A stretch of 64,000 nt of DNA from Hydrogenoanaerobacterium saccharovorans (GCF_003814745.1 NZ_RKRD01000001.1:496001-560000), one strand, 5' to 3'. Numbered from the stretch's first letter, positions 7,954 to 18,242 are shown. The notes: generated by a model from the letters alone, not told the origin. A program made the numbers and translations.

Positions 7954-9732
7954 TTATTGGAGCTTTTCTTCATAGGGAATACGGAGCAGAACCCTAGTGC
8001 CTATGCCTTCCTGGCTTTCCACAGTGATGCCATATTTCACCCCGTAGGTCAATAAAATGCGATGCTGTACATTCAGCAGCCCCACATGCCGCCCTGTAAA
8101 ATCGTTCACCCGGGTCATGCCGGCTAATTGTTCCCGCAAGGTTTTTAACTGCCCCTCAGGTATACCTACGCCGTCATCCTGAATTGTAATGAGCAGAGCT
8201 TCTTCCTGCAAACGTGCCCCGATAAACAGTGTGCCTTTCTCTGATTTTGGCTCTAGCCCGTGGTATACAGCGTTTTCCACCAGGGGCTGCAATAAAAACT
8301 TTATCATGGGCACGTCTTTCACATTTTCCCGTATGCTGTAGATGACGTTCAGTTTGTCGGGAAAGCGTGCCTGTTGGATATCCAGATATGCCTGCGTGAT
8401 CTCAAATTCCTGCTTCAGGGGTACGATTGCGCTGCCTTTTACGTTATAACGGAACAGCTTACCCATAGCGCCTGCGATGGAGGCGATTTCGGGTGTGTTT
8501 TGTTCAACTGCGATATCTCGGATGGATTCCAGCGCATTATACAAAAAGTGCGGATTAATCTGGCTGCGTAAAAAATCAAGCTCGGCCTGTTTTTTCCCAA
8601 GCTTTGTTTCATACAGATTAACGGTAGCATCGTATAACTCGGCGGTGAGCCGTTCCTCCTCCTCCAACAGCTCCGCAAAAGACTGGTTTAAGGTGCGTAT
8701 CTCACTGCAGCCATCCAGAACAAGCTCTTTGTACTGGCCGGACAAAGGGGATTCCTTTATCTGCTGAATATAGCGGGAGAATTGCTCCAGAGGAGTGACC
8801 ATATTGCGTAAAATGGTGTACATCAGTGCAACCAAAATAGAAAATGCGGCCAGTACAACCAATACAATCCAGATCGAAGCCTGAATCACATCGTGGTTGA
8901 GTGCCTGCCGGTCAATGGCACTAATCATGTAATATCCTGCATCGGGTACGGGCGTGATATAAATCAAGTAATCCTGTGTTTCAAGAACACAGGTATCATC
9001 CTGGCAAAATTCAGACAATTGTCCGCTCTGCGCCAAAATATCCGCACCGATTTCAGCAGAACAGTTAAACGGAAAGATGTCACCGTCGGAATCTGCAAGC
9101 ACGAAGGAGGTAGAGCCTCGCTCTGCCCGAGGCAGCGAGATAGGTGATTTTGCTGGGTCGATGGAAAGGACAATACTGCCAAGATGCTCCCCGTAATGGG
9201 CAGAGTCATGCATACCGTATACATTGCGCCCAAAAACGAGCCGCTGTCCTTCCGGTGCGTTACTGATTTTAAGCGGGGTGCTTTGGATACCAAAACTCTG
9301 TGTTCCGTATTTGCCCCCTATTGTCTGGGCGAATTTCAGCAGGGTTTTGGAATCAAAAAAGTTGGACCAACTCAGCTCGTCCGTAATTAGGGCAATATCA
9401 CTGATATCCTGATTCATGATGGAGTAAGACGAGAACTGCACCAGCGTGCTGTTGATATATCTTTGTGTGTCCTCCGTATAAGGCGAAAGCATCAGCCGTT
9501 CTATATTTTGGTCGAACAGAAGACTGGTGAAGATAGAATCGATGCGTTTAAAAAGGTACTGCATTTCGTCATCAAATTTCTGGGCGGTATTTCGGGCATA
9601 GGCTGTAGCGTTTTTCACCATCAGGTTGTCCAATGCCATATAAGAGATTGTAGCCAGAGCAAAGCAGAGCACAAGCAGGCAAGCCAGAATAATTTTAAAT
9701 TGTTTTTTGATAGAAAACTTGGAAAGTTTCAC
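7954..9732 (-). CDS. YesM-like sensor histidine kinase
   Basis: A 592-residue membrane kinase. It has a transmembrane helix at about 12-35, an extracellular sensor region, a second helix near 281-305, a HAMP segment, a His_kinase domain with H395 in INPHFLYNALES, and an HATPase domain with DDGVGIP. The start is a GTG at 9732 with AAGGGA before it. It would autophosphorylate on H395 and pass phosphate to D55 of the neighbouring regulator. The gene is divergent from the ABC transporter, implying sensing of the imported sugar or its binding protein; this is inferred from context. Confidence 0.92.
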   Translation of the reverse strand: MKLSKFSIKKQFKIILACLLVLCFALATISYMALDNLMVKNATAYARNTAQKFDDEMQYLFKRIDSIFTSLLFDQNIERLMLSPYTEDTQRYINSTLVQFSSYSIMNQDISDIALITDELSWSNFFDSKTLLKFAQTIGGKYGTQSFGIQSTPLKISNAPEGQRLVFGRNVYGMHDSAHYGEHLGSIVLSIDPAKSPISLPRAERGSTSFVLADSDGDIFPFNCSAEIGADILAQSGQLSEFCQDDTCVLETQDYLIYITPVPDAGYYMISAIDRQALNHDVIQASIWIVLVVLAAFSILVALMYTILRNMVTPLEQFSRYIQQIKESPLSGQYKELVLDGCSEIRTLNQSFAELLEEEERLTAELYDATVNLYETKLGKKQAELDFLRSQINPHFLYNALESIRDIAVEQNTPEIASIAGAMGKLFRYNVKGSAIVPLKQEFEITQAYLDIQQARFPDKLNVIYSIRENVKDVPMIKFLLQPLVENAVYHGLEPKSEKGTLFIGARLQEEALLITIQDDGVGIPEGQLKTLREQLAGMTRVNDFTGRHVGLLNVQHRILLTYGVKYGITVESQEGIGTRVLLRIPYEEKLQ

Positions 9733-9999
9733 TGCAGTCCCTTCTTTCTGTTGCTTTTATTATAACATGCTTGCCGTTAGGTAAATATGGAAAAATGTTA
9801 TGTGGTGCCCTAATAAAATTCCATATTCCTTTTAAACTAAACGATTTATATAAAAAAAATAAAATAATTCCATTTTTTCTATGAAAAAGACCTTTAAAAT
9901 GTCCATACCCATCGCAGTCTCCGCATTGTATAATAAGGGTAAAAAGAGGGGCATCCATCCGCGGGGATATAGGATGGCAATAGAGTGATAGGTGAGAAA
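9733..9999. promoter_or_regulatory. Divergent control region between kinase and transporter
   Basis: This AT-rich gap separates two divergent operons. On the plus strand TATAAT lies at 9929-9934, but no good -35 box is found 17 bases before it, as expected for a promoter that needs an activator such as the AraC-type regulator. On the minus strand a TATAAT lies in TGTTATAATAAAAG just ahead of the kinase gene. No clear regulator-binding repeats could be picked out by eye. Confidence 0.5.
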
Positions 10000-10941
10000 A
10001 TGAACAGACAAAAAACTACAGCAACGAATTTACAACATTCAATCTGGAAACAAATGAAGAACGACTGGTTGCTTTATGCAATGCTGCTACCCGTATTGGT
10101 TTGGTATTTAATCTTTTGTTATTTGCCCATGGGCGGCGTGACACTCGCTTTTAAAAACTATCGATATGATATGGGGCTTTGGGGCAGCCCTTGGGTAGGC
10201 TTTGAGCACTTTAAAACCATGTTTCAGGATGCGGAATTCTGGCGTGCATTCAAAAACACACTGATATTTAGTTTTGGTAAGCTATTGTTTCATTTCCCGG
10301 TTCCCATTGTGGTGGCGATCTTGCTCAATGAAATCCGGCACCCGCGAACAAAGAAGTTTTTTCAAACGGTATTTACGTTCCCTCACTTCATCTCATGGGT
10401 TGTGCTTTCCGGTATTTTGATTAATATGTTCGCATCAAACGGTATCGTCAACCAGCTGTTTGGTGTACTGGGTTTACCTGAGGTTTCGCCGCTGGTGTCG
10501 CTTACCTCTTTTCGTCCGTTTATTTGGGTTTCAAACATCTGGAAGGAGTTCGGCTGGGATTCAATCATTTATATGGCAGCACTTACGGGTATTGACCCTC
10601 AACTGTACGAAGCCGCCAGCATAGACGGCGCAAACAGGCTGCAAAAAATGCGGCATATCACCTGGCCGGGTATTCGCGGAACGGTTTGTATTATGCTTAT
10701 TTTGCAAATCGGCGGCATTATGGGGGGGGCCTCGTTTGACCAAGTATTCAATCTTTACTCCTCACCCGTTTATCCGGTGGCAGATATTATCGACACCTAT
10801 GTATTTCGTCAGTCTTTCAGCGTAGGTACGAACTTTGGTTACACCACGGCAATCGGACTTTTAAAATCGTTGATTGGCGTTATTATGATTACGGTTGCCA
10901 ACAAGGTTGTGACCAAAGCGGGCGAAGAGGGCTTGTACTAG
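10000..10941 (+). CDS. ABC sugar transporter permease, LplB type
   Basis: An integral membrane permease of about 313 residues with six predicted helices (LLYAMLLPVLVWYLIFCY is the first). The EAA loop that contacts the ATPase is present (YEAASIDGANRLQKMRHITWPGI). The ATG at 10000 follows GGTGAG closely; a GTG at 9985 with an upstream AGGA is an alternative start. It begins the import operon with the second permease and the binding lipoprotein. No ATPase gene is nearby, as is common where a shared MsmK-type ATPase serves several importers. Confidence 0.9.
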   Translation: MNRQKTTATNLQHSIWKQMKNDWLLYAMLLPVLVWYLIFCYLPMGGVTLAFKNYRYDMGLWGSPWVGFEHFKTMFQDAEFWRAFKNTLIFSFGKLLFHFPVPIVVAILLNEIRHPRTKKFFQTVFTFPHFISWVVLSGILINMFASNGIVNQLFGVLGLPEVSPLVSLTSFRPFIWVSNIWKEFGWDSIIYMAALTGIDPQLYEAASIDGANRLQKMRHITWPGIRGTVCIMLILQIGGIMGGASFDQVFNLYSSPVYPVADIIDTYVFRQSFSVGTNFGYTTAIGLLKSLIGVIMITVANKVVTKAGEEGLY

Positions 10942-10957
10942 AAAGAAGGTATTTTAT

Positions 10958-11857
10958 ATGCAAACTGCAAAATCGGTTGTAAAAAATCGCCGGCACATTT
11001 CACCCTTTGAAATTTTTCTTTACATATTCTTTGGTCTGCTGGCCGTTATTACCATTTACCCATTTTATAATGTATTTATTGTTTCGCTTTCAAACACGAT
11101 TGCCAACGCTACCCATACACCCTATTTGTATCCTCATGTCATGGACCTTACCGGATACAAAACCATTATCAATGACCCATACTTTTTTAAATCATTGCGT
11201 ACAACATTGTTTGTTACCATTGTAGGTACTGCACTGAATATGCTTTTTTCGGTTACAGCAGCGTATGTTCTTTCCAAAAAGCGTCTTGTCGGGCGCAATA
11301 TTATCTTAAGCGTCATCTTGTTTACGATGCTGTTTTCGGGCGGTATGATACCCACCTACCTTGTAGTAAGCGGTTTAGGGCTGACGAATAGTATCTGGTC
11401 AATGATCTTACCGTGTTTGATTAATACCTATTACCTGATTATTATGAAAAACTACTTCGCCAGCCTACCGCCCAGCCTGGAGGAAGCAGCACGCATTGAC
11501 GGTGCGAATGAGTTTGTAGTGCTTACACGCATTTATATTCCAATTTCGGCGCCTTTTATGGCTACCTTCGCATTGTTTTATGCCGTTGAACGCTGGAACG
11601 AATGGTGGAATGCGTTTTTGTATATTAACGACAAAAGCATTAAGCCTCTGCAAATCTACCTAAGGGACGTCTTGGTGAATTTTAACAGCCAGCTTGCCAC
11701 ACAGGCACAGTCCATTATGAGTTCGCAGGGTAAGGTGTTCGTTCAGTCCATCCAGATGGCTACGATCATCATCACCATGCTTCCCATTGTGTGTGTATAT
11801 CCTTTTGTTCAAAAATATTTTGTCAAAGGAGTTATGGTCGGTTCTGTAAAGGAATAG
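10958..11857 (+). CDS. ABC sugar transporter permease, YtcP/AraQ type
   Basis: A 299-residue permease, the partner of the preceding one and 16 bases downstream. It has an N-terminal helix (IFLYIFFGLLAVITIYPFY), several more helices and an EAA loop (LEEAARIDGANEFVVLTRIYIPISAP). AGAAAGG precedes the ATG. The two permeases would form the heterodimeric channel, fed by the lipoprotein encoded next. Confidence 0.92.
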   Translation: MQTAKSVVKNRRHISPFEIFLYIFFGLLAVITIYPFYNVFIVSLSNTIANATHTPYLYPHVMDLTGYKTIINDPYFFKSLRTTLFVTIVGTALNMLFSVTAAYVLSKKRLVGRNIILSVILFTMLFSGGMIPTYLVVSGLGLTNSIWSMILPCLINTYYLIIMKNYFASLPPSLEEAARIDGANEFVVLTRIYIPISAPFMATFALFYAVERWNEWWNAFLYINDKSIKPLQIYLRDVLVNFNSQLATQAQSIMSSQGKVFVQSIQMATIIITMLPIVCVYPFVQKYFVKGVMVGSVKE

Positions 11858-11892
11858 GTCATTACGGTAAAATAATAAAAAGGAGAATCTAC

Positions 11893-13503
11893 ATGAAAAC
11901 AACAACAAGAGTATTATCACTGGCAATGGCGCTTGTTATGTCTGTTGGCATGCTCGCAGGCTGCGGCGACAAACCTGTTTCCAGCACACCCGCTGCGGGT
12001 GAAGCTGGAAGTGAAAGCTCAGCAGCGGCAGCCGAATCTTCAAAACCGGTAGAGATCAGCATTGCAATCTGGGGCGCAGAGGATGGTTTATCCGGGGGCG
12101 AAAATGATAAGGTTTTGAAAACACTCGAGGAAAAAACTGGTGTGCGTCTAGTTGCTCAGAACGTAACCTGGGATGACGCAGAGCAGAAAATTCAGCTGTG
12201 GGCCACGAATGGGCAGCTGCCCGATATTTTTTGTGGCGATTTTGTAGGTAAATCATTCTTCTTCAACTGGGTAGAACAGGGCGTTATCCGTGCTTTGCCT
12301 GATGATTTGTCCGCATACCCAAATTTAAAAGAGTATCTGACAATGGAGCGTGCGGTAGCTGCAAAACAGAATGGTAAATATTATATGATTCCCCGCCAGA
12401 CCTATGGCGATATCTCTTATAGCGTGCAGGATCGCAATGTGGTTTACCGTTGGGATTTGGCGCAGAAAGCCGGTGTCACCAAAGAACCGGAAACCTACGA
12501 TGAATTTCGCGATATGATTAAGAAAATTATTGCGGCCGACCCTGAAGGTAAAAAAATTAGCGGTATGACGCAGGCATTGCCGCAGCTCCTAGGAGGTTTT
12601 ATTTATCCTTACGGCGGTATTATTGATAAAAAATGGGTCGAAAAAGACGGCCAGTTTATGCCCAGCTATTTTGCCGGCGATTTGAAAGCCTCTATGCAGC
12701 TTGCCCGCGATATGTACAAAGAGGGTACCATTGAAAAGGATATTGCCCTTGCCAAGCTGGATACCTCTAAGGAGAAGTTTCTACAGGGGCAGAGTGCCGC
12801 TATGGTTTTTGCTGGGTCTGGCCCCGCATGGCTGTATAACCAAATTGGGCGTGATTACGAGACCCTGTACGGGCGGAAATTCCTCGATGACGTACGTATT
12901 GCAAAGCTGTATCCTGGTGCCGATGGTAAAAAATACTATTTTGTAGATACCGAGTCTTGGTCTGAAAGCTACATATCCTCCAAAGTGGATGACGAAAAGA
13001 TGACCGCTATCTGTAGGCTGTTCGATTTTCTGTACTCGGAAGAGGGTATTCGCCTTGTGTTCTGCGGAATTGAAGGTGAAGACTATGAGATTTCCGGCCG
13101 CATGACGGTTATGAAAGACGGCGTAGTGCTAGCTGACAAATATCCTTTTATGAATCCTAATTCTAATATTAATAGCCTTGCAATGTGGAACCCCAGCGAC
13201 TGGAATTCCACGTTCCCCTCAAACAACCCTGCAGAATACCGTTCCCTGAACGATGCGCGCCATGAGGACGCGGTGAACAACGGTACCCTGTCCAAGTACT
13301 ATGATGCCATTATGTTCCTCTCCACTCCGCTGAAGGATAAGTTTGTATATAATACCAGCGATGACCTGATGCAAATTATGATGGGCACCGAGTCTGTGGA
13401 TAAGATGGTGGATGACCTAATTGCTCAGTATGAAGTAAAGGGGCTGTCGAGCATGCTCAAAGAAGTCAACGAAGCTGCCGCTAAAGCTGGCATCAGCAAA
13501 TAA
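11893..13503 (+). CDS. Extracellular sugar-binding lipoprotein of the ABC importer
   Basis: A 536-residue solute-binding protein. The start is the ATG at 11893, preceded by AAGGAG; the frame runs further upstream but overlaps the permease. A lipoprotein signal ends in LAGC with C24 as the lipidated residue, followed by a Ser/Ala-rich linker. Its length fits the LplA-like binding proteins that take oligosaccharides. It would deliver the products of the GH16 enzyme to the permeases; the ligand is inferred only from the neighbours. Confidence 0.9.
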   Translation: MKTTTRVLSLAMALVMSVGMLAGCGDKPVSSTPAAGEAGSESSAAAAESSKPVEISIAIWGAEDGLSGGENDKVLKTLEEKTGVRLVAQNVTWDDAEQKIQLWATNGQLPDIFCGDFVGKSFFFNWVEQGVIRALPDDLSAYPNLKEYLTMERAVAAKQNGKYYMIPRQTYGDISYSVQDRNVVYRWDLAQKAGVTKEPETYDEFRDMIKKIIAADPEGKKISGMTQALPQLLGGFIYPYGGIIDKKWVEKDGQFMPSYFAGDLKASMQLARDMYKEGTIEKDIALAKLDTSKEKFLQGQSAAMVFAGSGPAWLYNQIGRDYETLYGRKFLDDVRIAKLYPGADGKKYYFVDTESWSESYISSKVDDEKMTAICRLFDFLYSEEGIRLVFCGIEGEDYEISGRMTVMKDGVVLADKYPFMNPNSNINSLAMWNPSDWNSTFPSNNPAEYRSLNDARHEDAVNNGTLSKYYDAIMFLSTPLKDKFVYNTSDDLMQIMMGTESVDKMVDDLIAQYEVKGLSSMLKEVNEAAAKAGISK

Positions 13504-13528
13504 GACCTAAACTATACTTAGCTATGGG

Positions 13529-13562
13529 TATGGCACGGGCCCTTTTCCGGGCTCGTGCCATA
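13529..13562 (+). terminator. Hairpin behind the binding-protein gene
   Basis: TATGGCACGGGCCC pairs with GGGCTCGTGCCATA (14 bp with one G-U pair), followed by only TTTCT. It lies between the binding protein and the enzyme genes. Such a hairpin commonly gives partial termination or protects the upstream mRNA, keeping the binding protein in excess. Confidence 0.65.
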
Positions 13563-13587
13563 TTTCTACCAGAAAGGAAAAACAAAA

Positions 13588-15240
13588 ATGGAGAAACATA
13601 CATTTTACGGCATCCTTACTTCGCGGGAAGAATTTCTATACCCGGACAGCAGTTGCTCGGTTCTTCCGACTTCGCTACGTCTGGCCGCTGCACAAAACGG
13701 TCTGCGCGGAATTCAGGTTTTGCTCAAAACCTGTGGGGACGCAGTAAAACTTCATCTGGAAAGTGAAAGCTTTGAGCCACAATGGTATCGCATGGTTAAG
13801 GTACCGGTGGAGTACAACACTGGTGACGGGGTGGAACAGGGCGGCGGAATGGTGCTGGAAAGCCGCCCAACTGAGAAGCCGTCCTATGCCACCCGGTTGG
13901 CACCCTTTTGGGTGTATGACTGTCTGGCGCCTGCAACGGAAGGGATGGTGCAAGCAGCAGACGGCTTTGCCCCTGTATACTTTTGCCTTCACCCGAAAAG
14001 GGTTCTGGTGGCAGGAGAGCATACCGCCCTGCTTTCGATAGAAACCGACGAAGGTATATACACTTGCACCCTTACCATACAGGTGTATCCGGTAAACATC
14101 CCCGCTGAAACCTTTTCGGTAACCAACTGGTTCAGCCTGGATGCCATCTGCCGGTTCCATCAAGTGGAGCGGGATACCCCGGGATTCTATGCTGTATTAA
14201 AAGAATATGCACTGGCGATGCGCCGTGCCCGCCAGACGCTGTTTTACTTGGAGTTGGATGACACCTGTGTGACCGGCAGAGAGCCCTACACCTTTGATTT
14301 TGAATACTTACGCCCAATCATTGAGACGTTTTTTAGCTCCGGAATGCAGCAACTGGAGATTGGTCCGTTGTTGTCAAGGGGGGGGTTACCAAGCGGAATG
14401 CCGGATATGTATACCGACCGCTTTAAGTGCGCTATGGCACCTCAGGTGCCTGTCGATACCACCGAGGGCTACACCATTACGGTGCGGTTTGTGCAGGCGC
14501 TGGCAGCCTTCTTAACAAAATACAATTGGCACAACTGCGTTGTATTTCACGTTCACGACGAGCCTGATATTCATGCGAAAAGCCCCGAAACCATTGAGGC
14601 ACGTAAGCAGCAGTACTATCTGGCTGTAAACATTCTGCGCAAATACCTGCCCGGCGTGCGCACCATTGAGGCGGTTTCCTCTGCCGAATTCCGGGGCGGC
14701 GTAGATATTTGGGTGCCCGGCACCCCCGGTTACGAGGAGCAGAAAGAAAAGTTTGACCACCTGATTGGGTTAGGAGAAGAGGTTTGGACCTATGTGTGCT
14801 GTGGGCCTGAGGGGCATTGGCTCAACCGCTTTTTGGATTTTGCGGTACTAAAAAGCAGGCTGCTTTTTTGGGGCTGCGCAAAAAACCGCATTTCGGGTTT
14901 TTTGCATTGGGGTTTTAACCAATTTCCAATGGAGATGGATCCGTTCAAAGGCACGAGCTGCCCCAACCACACCGGAATTGGCACAAACTTCCCCTGCGGG
15001 GATTCCTTTATCGTCTATCCCGGCAAAGACGGTCCATGGATGGGAATGCGGATGGAGGCACAGCGCCGGGGTGCGGAGGATGCTGAACTTTTGAAGCTGC
15101 TGCGGCAAAAGGACGAAGCCCGGCATGACGAACTGGTGGGCAGGGTATTTACCAACAACTACACTTATAACGACGATCCTGTCATTTTTGAAACTGTATA
15201 TGAGGAGCTTTTGCAGGCTCTGAGCGACTGGAAGGAATGA
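13588..15240 (+). CDS. DUF4091 / GH123-like glycoside hydrolase
   Basis: A 550-residue protein without a signal peptide, so probably cytoplasmic. An N-terminal beta-sandwich part is followed by a DUF4091-type barrel with the HVHDEPD motif, giving an acidic pair D324-E325 that matches the D-E pair used in substrate-assisted catalysis by GH123-type enzymes. Downstream motifs such as GFLHWGFNQF are typical of the family. The ATG at 13588 has AAAGGA upstream. It would act on imported oligosaccharide, perhaps removing an N-acetyl-hexosamine; the DUF4091 family is broad and the substrate is uncertain. Confidence 0.75.
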   Translation: MEKHTFYGILTSREEFLYPDSSCSVLPTSLRLAAAQNGLRGIQVLLKTCGDAVKLHLESESFEPQWYRMVKVPVEYNTGDGVEQGGGMVLESRPTEKPSYATRLAPFWVYDCLAPATEGMVQAADGFAPVYFCLHPKRVLVAGEHTALLSIETDEGIYTCTLTIQVYPVNIPAETFSVTNWFSLDAICRFHQVERDTPGFYAVLKEYALAMRRARQTLFYLELDDTCVTGREPYTFDFEYLRPIIETFFSSGMQQLEIGPLLSRGGLPSGMPDMYTDRFKCAMAPQVPVDTTEGYTITVRFVQALAAFLTKYNWHNCVVFHVHDEPDIHAKSPETIEARKQQYYLAVNILRKYLPGVRTIEAVSSAEFRGGVDIWVPGTPGYEEQKEKFDHLIGLGEEVWTYVCCGPEGHWLNRFLDFAVLKSRLLFWGCAKNRISGFLHWGFNQFPMEMDPFKGTSCPNHTGIGTNFPCGDSFIVYPGKDGPWMGMRMEAQRRGAEDAELLKLLRQKDEARHDELVGRVFTNNYTYNDDPVIFETVYEELLQALSDWKE

Positions 15241-15244
15241 GAGA

Positions 15245-16507
15245 ATGAAACAGGTAACCGCCATTCTGCTGGGCGCTGGCGCCCGGGGGCAGATTTATGC
15301 TAACTACGCTATGGAGCACCCGGAGGAGCTTAAAATTGTAGCGGTAGCAGAGCCCAAGACAAGCCGCAGGATACAGTTTTGTGAAAAATACGGTATTTTA
15401 TCTGAAAACCAATACAAGAGCTGGGAGCCATTGCTTGTGCATCACCGCCTTGCAGATGCGGCGCTAGTATGCACTCTGGATGATTTGCACACCACCCCCA
15501 CCTTGGCGGCACTGGAGAAAGGCTATCACGTTTTACTCGAAAAGCCGATGAGCAACACCGAGGACGAATGCCGCGCCATTGAGGCGGCAGCCCGAAACGC
15601 CGGACGGGTGCTCAGCGTCTGCCATGTGCTGCGGTATACGCCCTTTTATCAAAAGCTGAAAGAGCTTATCACAGCCGGATTTGTGGGAGAGCTGGCCTCC
15701 ATCGACCAAATTGAAAACGTCGGTTATTGGCACCAGGCTCATAGCTTTGTTCGGGGTAATTGGCGAAATTCAGCCGAGACGAGCCCGATGATTTTACAAA
15801 AGAGCTGCCATGACCTCGACATTATCTTATGGCTTATGGGGCGTGACTGCGAGCGGATTTCTAGCTTTGGCAGCCTGCGGCATTTCACGCCGGAAAACGC
15901 CCCGAAAGGTGCGCCTGCCCGTTGCTTGGATGGCTGCCCCCATAGTGAGAGCTGCCCCTACTATGCCCCCAAGCTGTATCTTACCCACAACATCGGCTGG
16001 CCTACCGATATGATCAGCACCGATCTGTCATACGATGGTCGGGTCACAGCACTGAAGAAAGGCCCCTATGGTCGGTGCGTTTACCACTGCGACAACGATG
16101 TGGTGGATCGTCAAGTGGTAAGCATGGAGTTTGAGGGTGGTGCGGTGGCTAGCCTTACTATGACGGCCTTTACCACCGATTCGGCTCGTCAGATCAAAAT
16201 CATGGGCAGCAAAGGTCAAATTACGGCCGATATGGGGGCAAACACCATAGTCCTGCACCGTTTTGGTGAGGATAAGCCTGAAACATTTAATATCATACCG
16301 CCTAAAGAGAGCAACAACTATGGTCACGGAGGCGGGGATTACTGCCTCATGCGTGATTTTGTCCGATTGGTACAGGGACAAGGGCGGGGGGATAGCTTAT
16401 CCTCAGCCCGGGCATCATTGCAAAGCCACCTTATGTGCTTCGCAGCCGAGCGTTCCCGTCTAAGCCATACCGTAACGGAGATGAGCAAGTTTCTCTCCCA
16501 TCCATGA
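15245..16507 (+). CDS. Gfo/Idh/MocA-family oxidoreductase
   Basis: A 420-residue NAD(P)-dependent dehydrogenase-like protein. A Rossmann dinucleotide motif (LLGAGARGQIY) starts at residue 7 and the family EKP motif (LLEKPMSNT) lies near residue 99. A Cys-rich insertion follows (CLDGCPHSESCPYY). Its start lies 4 bases after the preceding stop. Some members of this fold hydrolyse glycosides through an NAD-dependent oxidation, such as GH109 on alpha-GalNAc, so it could be a redox sugar enzyme or a GH109-like hydrolase; the sequence alone does not decide. Confidence 0.85.
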   Translation: MKQVTAILLGAGARGQIYANYAMEHPEELKIVAVAEPKTSRRIQFCEKYGILSENQYKSWEPLLVHHRLADAALVCTLDDLHTTPTLAALEKGYHVLLEKPMSNTEDECRAIEAAARNAGRVLSVCHVLRYTPFYQKLKELITAGFVGELASIDQIENVGYWHQAHSFVRGNWRNSAETSPMILQKSCHDLDIILWLMGRDCERISSFGSLRHFTPENAPKGAPARCLDGCPHSESCPYYAPKLYLTHNIGWPTDMISTDLSYDGRVTALKKGPYGRCVYHCDNDVVDRQVVSMEFEGGAVASLTMTAFTTDSARQIKIMGSKGQITADMGANTIVLHRFGEDKPETFNIIPPKESNNYGHGGGDYCLMRDFVRLVQGQGRGDSLSSARASLQSHLMCFAAERSRLSHTVTEMSKFLSHP

Positions 16508-16517
16508 GGTGAAGTGA

Positions 16518-18194
16518 ATGGAACATATTGTTTGCCACGCCGCGGATTACGGGCTTTTACCCGGTGATTGCCGTGAAACTACATTGGCGCTTCGAAAATT
16601 TTTAGACAACGTACGAAAAAATTCCAGAGTGACTTTAGAGTTTACCCCGGGCACCTACCATTTTTACCCCGATTATGCGTACGAAAAACTTCTTTGTATC
16701 TCCAACCACGATGAAGATACCCTAAAAAGAATTATCTTTGATCTGTCCGAAACCAAAGGGTTTCACTTGATAGGGAACGGGGCGGAATTTCTTTTTCACA
16801 CCGACTGTATCCCGTTTTATGCTCACAAAGCAGAAAACCTTACGTTGGAAGGCTTTTCTGTGGACTATGTCCGCCCTTCCTACAGCGAGGCAGAGGTTTT
16901 AGAGGTAACGCCCAAAACCACGGTACTGCGCATCGATTGTGAGCTTTACCCTTACGAAGTGCGGCACGGGCGGCTGGTTTTTCTGGGGGAGAATTTTGAG
17001 CATGAGCTTACCGCATGGTTGGAATTTGACCAAAAGCGTTGTGCACCGGTTCATAACATTTTGGATATGAACTTTAACGGCAGCCGGGGAGAACACTTCA
17101 CATGGTATGAAGAAACCGGGCCGAACACTGTGGCGGTCCATATAAAGGACGAAAAGAGCTTTCTTCCGCAAAGCCGACCCGGAAATCGTCTGGTTCTTCG
17201 CCACCATCCCCGTAGTCACCCGGGCTTTTACGTCACGCAGTGCGAACATGTTACCCTGCTCAATGTGCAATGTCATCACGCTACGGGGATTGCCTTTATG
17301 GCACAGCGAAGCCGCCACCTTACCCTAAGTCATTTTAACGTATGCCGCAGTAATAAAAGACCCCGTATCTTTACGGCCGCGGCCGATGCCACTCATTTTG
17401 TCTATTGCGGCGGCAAGATCACCATACAGGAAAGCCTTTTCGAAAATCAGCTGGATGACGCAGTCAATATCCATGGTATCTACGCTCGCATCAAAAAGGT
17501 GCTACAACCCGGTTGTTTTGTAGCAGAATTGGTTCATCCTATGCAAAAAGGGGTCTGTTTTGCAGAAATAGGTGAAATGCTCCGTTGCGTAGACCATCAA
17601 ACCATGTTGGAGACCGGACAGGCAACCATAAAGAGCTATTCTATGCTGAATCGAGATTACTTCTATATGGAACTGCAAGAACCGGTCGATGGGCTCATCG
17701 AGGGCAACTCTATAGAAAACATCTCATGGGTGCCGAATGTAGAAATTTCCCGCTGCACTTTTCGAAACAACCGCGCGCGGGGACTGCTGCTCACCAGCGC
17801 AGGGAATGTTCTGGTGGAGGGCAATCTCTTTCAGGTACCGGGCGCAGCCATACTGATGGAGGGAGACGCCAGCAACTGGTTTGAGAGCGGGACGACACAG
17901 AATATTGTAATAAGCGACAACACCTTTGATAATTGTTCTTATGTTCCTGATTGGGGGTATGCGCCCATTCAGGCGACTCCACGCTATCAAAAAACAGTGC
18001 CAAACCGCTTTTATCATCAGTTCCTTATGCTCGACGGCAATCGTTTTCTCTGTTTTGATGACCGTTTGTTGCATCTGGAAAATGTGGGGAGAGTCTGTTT
18101 CACTCACAACAAAGTACAAAAGACAACAGCTTTTCCGTCCCGAAAAGGCAGACCTGTTTTCAATAAAAATTGTGGAGAATTGGTGCAGTTATAA
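16518..18194 (+). CDS. GH110-like alpha-1,3-galactosidase (beta-helix protein)
   Basis: A 558-residue right-handed parallel beta-helix protein resembling GH110. Three acidic residues stand out: D290 in ADATHF and D313-D314 in QLDDAVNIHG. Their 23/24-residue spacing fits the three active-site aspartates known in GH110. That family inverts alpha-1,3-linked terminal galactose, for example in blood group B or in red-algal galactans. No signal peptide is visible, so it would act inside the cell on imported glycan. The neighbouring GH31 and GH16 enzymes support a galactose-containing substrate. The family call is by eye. Confidence 0.7.
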   Translation: MEHIVCHAADYGLLPGDCRETTLALRKFLDNVRKNSRVTLEFTPGTYHFYPDYAYEKLLCISNHDEDTLKRIIFDLSETKGFHLIGNGAEFLFHTDCIPFYAHKAENLTLEGFSVDYVRPSYSEAEVLEVTPKTTVLRIDCELYPYEVRHGRLVFLGENFEHELTAWLEFDQKRCAPVHNILDMNFNGSRGEHFTWYEETGPNTVAVHIKDEKSFLPQSRPGNRLVLRHHPRSHPGFYVTQCEHVTLLNVQCHHATGIAFMAQRSRHLTLSHFNVCRSNKRPRIFTAAADATHFVYCGGKITIQESLFENQLDDAVNIHGIYARIKKVLQPGCFVAELVHPMQKGVCFAEIGEMLRCVDHQTMLETGQATIKSYSMLNRDYFYMELQEPVDGLIEGNSIENISWVPNVEISRCTFRNNRARGLLLTSAGNVLVEGNLFQVPGAAILMEGDASNWFESGTTQNIVISDNTFDNCSYVPDWGYAPIQATPRYQKTVPNRFYHQFLMLDGNRFLCFDDRLLHLENVGRVCFTHNKVQKTTAFPSRKGRPVFNKNCGELVQL

Positions 18195-18242
18195 TTATAA
18201 AGCTTAGGATAGAGGCAGCCTGAAATAGAAAAGGAGGATCTT

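Noticed and set aside
7645..9765. Several long plus-strand frames opposite the regulator and kinase genes
   Set aside because: They are shadows of strongly conserved minus-strand genes, without start signals of their own.
13675..14163. 162-codon minus-strand frame within the DUF4091 gene
   Set aside because: It is opposite a clear enzyme domain and has no ribosome site; it is a by-product of high GC content.
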